Shown here one piece after another: positions 5,945 to 7,110 of a stretch of DNA of 7,110 bases (positions are counted from its first letter, which is position 1; every line of letters starts with the position of its first letter). The DNA comes from Solirubrobacterales bacterium (GTDB lineage Bacteria > Actinomycetota > Thermoleophilia > Solirubrobacterales > Solirubrobacteraceae). The notes beneath the pieces are model-generated. The model worked only from the letters and a program-made list of their open reading frames with translations, ran no database searches and was not told the origin of the DNA. Location: NCBI GenBank assembly GCA_025964075.1, contig JAOPZQ010000477.1:1-7110 (forward strand), read 5' to 3'. A program made the position numbers and the translations under genes.

Positions 5945-7110
5945 TTATTCGTAGGCCAGAGCCTCGAGCACGTCGAGCCGCGCCGCCCGGCGTGCCGGGG
6001 CGATTGCCGCCAGCACGCCGCAGATCGCGGCGACCGCGAGCACGACGATCAACTGCCCGACGGGGATCGAGACCGCGAATCCGTCGGCGGCCAGCGGGCG
6101 CGTCACGAGGATCGAGAAGATCACGCCGAGGACGACGCCGATGATCGCGCCGATCAGCGCCGTGATCACCGCCTCGTAGCGGACGATCCGCTTGACCTGG
6201 CGCTTCGATGCCCCGATCGCCCGCAGCATCCCCAGCTCGCGCGTGCGCTCGTAGACGGAGAGCACGAGCGTGTTGACGATCCCGAACAGCGACACGATCA
6301 CCGCCAGCGACAGCAGCGCGTAGAACAGGCCGAGGATCTGGTTGACCTGCTTGCCCTGCTCGTCCTTGAACTGGGGCTTCGTATACGCCTTGGCGCCCTG
6401 GAAGGACGTGTCGAGCACCCGCGCGACGGCGGCGCGGGCCTGGACGTCGCTCACCCCCGGCGCCGAGGCGGCGACGATCGCCTCGTCGCTCGTGACCCCG
6501 AACGACCTGGCCGCGAGCGCCTGGGACACCGTGATGCCTCCGAGGAACTGACCGTCGTCCTTGTAGATGCCGCGGACCGTGAGCGGGACGCGCGCGCCGG
6601 TGGGCGTCAGCACGGAGAGCGAGGAGCCGACCCTGAAGCGGTGGTCATGCGCGAAGGTCTTGCTCAGCGCGGCGCCGTCGGTGCCGAGGCGAGCGAACGT
6701 GTCGGACGCACCGGCCTTCCACGTCACGTGGTAGACGCTCGCGATCTCGGGCGGCACGCCGGCGACGTCGGTGCTGCTGCCGACCCCCGCCGCGCGACCC
6801 CTGGTGAGCGCGATACCGGCCACGGTCCGGAGCTGCGGCAGCCGCTTCAGGTCGTCGACCGCGGCGGCCGGGATCCCCTGGTCGGAGTTCGGCTGCTGCA
6901 CGATCACGTCGCCGGCGATGCCGCGATCGACCGCCCGGTCGATCGAGGTCCGCAGGCCGGCCGCGAACACGGTGATGAAGGACACGAGCGTGACGCCGAC
7001 CATCAGCGCGGCGGCCGTCGAGGCGGTGCGCCGCGGGTTGCGCTGCGCGTTCTCCCGCGCCAGGCGGCCGGGCACGCCCCGGAGGCGCTCGAGCGGCATC
7101 CCGACGGCCG
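5945..7110 (-). CDS. FtsX/MacB-type ABC transporter permease, C-terminal part, 5' end outside window
   Basis: About 387 residues are visible, from the right edge to TAA at 5945-5947. The frame is open at the edge (codons for Ala-Val-Gly precede ATG 7099). VPGRLARENAQRNPRRTAS (9-27, numbered from that Met) is the junction usually found in the middle of long (about 800-residue) actinobacterial FtsX permeases, so ATG 7099 is probably internal. A helix at about 28-48 leads into an outer MacB-like core domain (about 50-245). The FtsX domain then has helices at about 255-280, 310-334 and 345-368. Between the first two lies ERTRELGMLRAIGASKRQV (285-303), the cytoplasmic coupling segment that contacts the ATPase. 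The end, APARRAARLDVLEALAYE, is a typical FtsX terminus. The ATPase partner and the first half lie beyond the right edge. The substrate (lipid, peptide or mechanotransmission role) cannot be told. Confidence 0.88.
   Translation of the reverse strand, partial: AVGMPLERLRGVPGRLARENAQRNPRRTASTAAALMVGVTLVSFITVFAAGLRTSIDRAVDRGIAGDVIVQQPNSDQGIPAAAVDDLKRLPQLRTVAGIALTRGRAAGVGSSTDVAGVPPEIASVYHVTWKAGASDTFARLGTDGAALSKTFAHDHRFRVGSSLSVLTPTGARVPLTVRGIYKDDGQFLGGITVSQALAARSFGVTSDEAIVAASAPGVSDVQARAAVARVLDTSFQGAKAYTKPQFKDEQGKQVNQILGLFYALLSLAVIVSLFGIVNTLVLSVYERTRELGMLRAIGASKRQVKRIVRYEAVITALIGAIIGVVLGVIFSILVTRPLAADGFAVSIPVGQLIVVLAVAAICGVLAAIAPARRAARLDVLEALAYE

Noticed and set aside
4504..6144. A 546-codon open frame on the + strand opposite the membrane glycosyltransferase
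   Set aside because: It is rich in Arg, Glu, His and Asp with no recognisable domain, and crosses from one gene into another. The opposite strand gives a well-formed GT-C protein. It is a GC-driven shadow frame.

Overview
The window is very GC-rich. It uses GTG starts, overlapping genes and strongly GC-ending codons, which is typical of a high-GC Actinobacterium. The style of the proteins (polyprenyl-phosphate-type glycosyltransferase, WPPG/SEP-type membrane glycosyltransferase, NhaA with a C-terminal DsbA-like domain, long FtsX permease) would fit the Thermoleophilia/Solirubrobacterales, but that placement is a guess from memory of such proteins, not a computed one. Almost every base is coding, and both edges cut through genes.

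Left half, + strand (1-2535): three tightly packed genes form one translation unit. They are the C-terminal part of a DPM1-like family 2 glycosyltransferase with two membrane helices (cut by the left edge), a small class I SAM-dependent methyltransferase (overlap 4 nt), and a multi-pass Wzx/MurJ-like glycan flippase (overlap 11 nt). Together they look like part of a cell-surface glycan pathway: sugar activation on a lipid carrier, methylation, and export of a lipid-linked glycan.

Middle (2536-2671): the + strand unit converges on a - strand unit across a 136-bp spacer. The spacer carries a conspicuous 47-nt nested inverted repeat (2566-2612), a candidate bidirectional terminator without U-tracts, or possibly a protein-binding site.

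Right half, - strand (2672-7110), read from right to left: the C-terminal part of a MacB/FtsX-type ABC transporter permease (cut by the right edge), a 49-bp spacer, a GT-C (family 39/ArnT-like) membrane glycosyltransferase, then an NhaA Na+/H+ antiporter fused to a DsbA-like thioredoxin domain. The NhaA reading frame starts 82 nt inside the 3' end of the glycosyltransferase gene. The GT-C enzyme could use a polyprenyl-phosphate sugar of the kind made by the family 2 enzyme on the other strand, but this link is inference.

I found no RNA genes, CRISPR arrays, insertion sequences or clear mobile elements, and no clearly undescribed system. The most notable items are the antiporter-thioredoxin fusion (an architecture I believe is already known in Actinobacteria), the nested inverted repeat between the convergent genes, and the long out-of-frame overlap.
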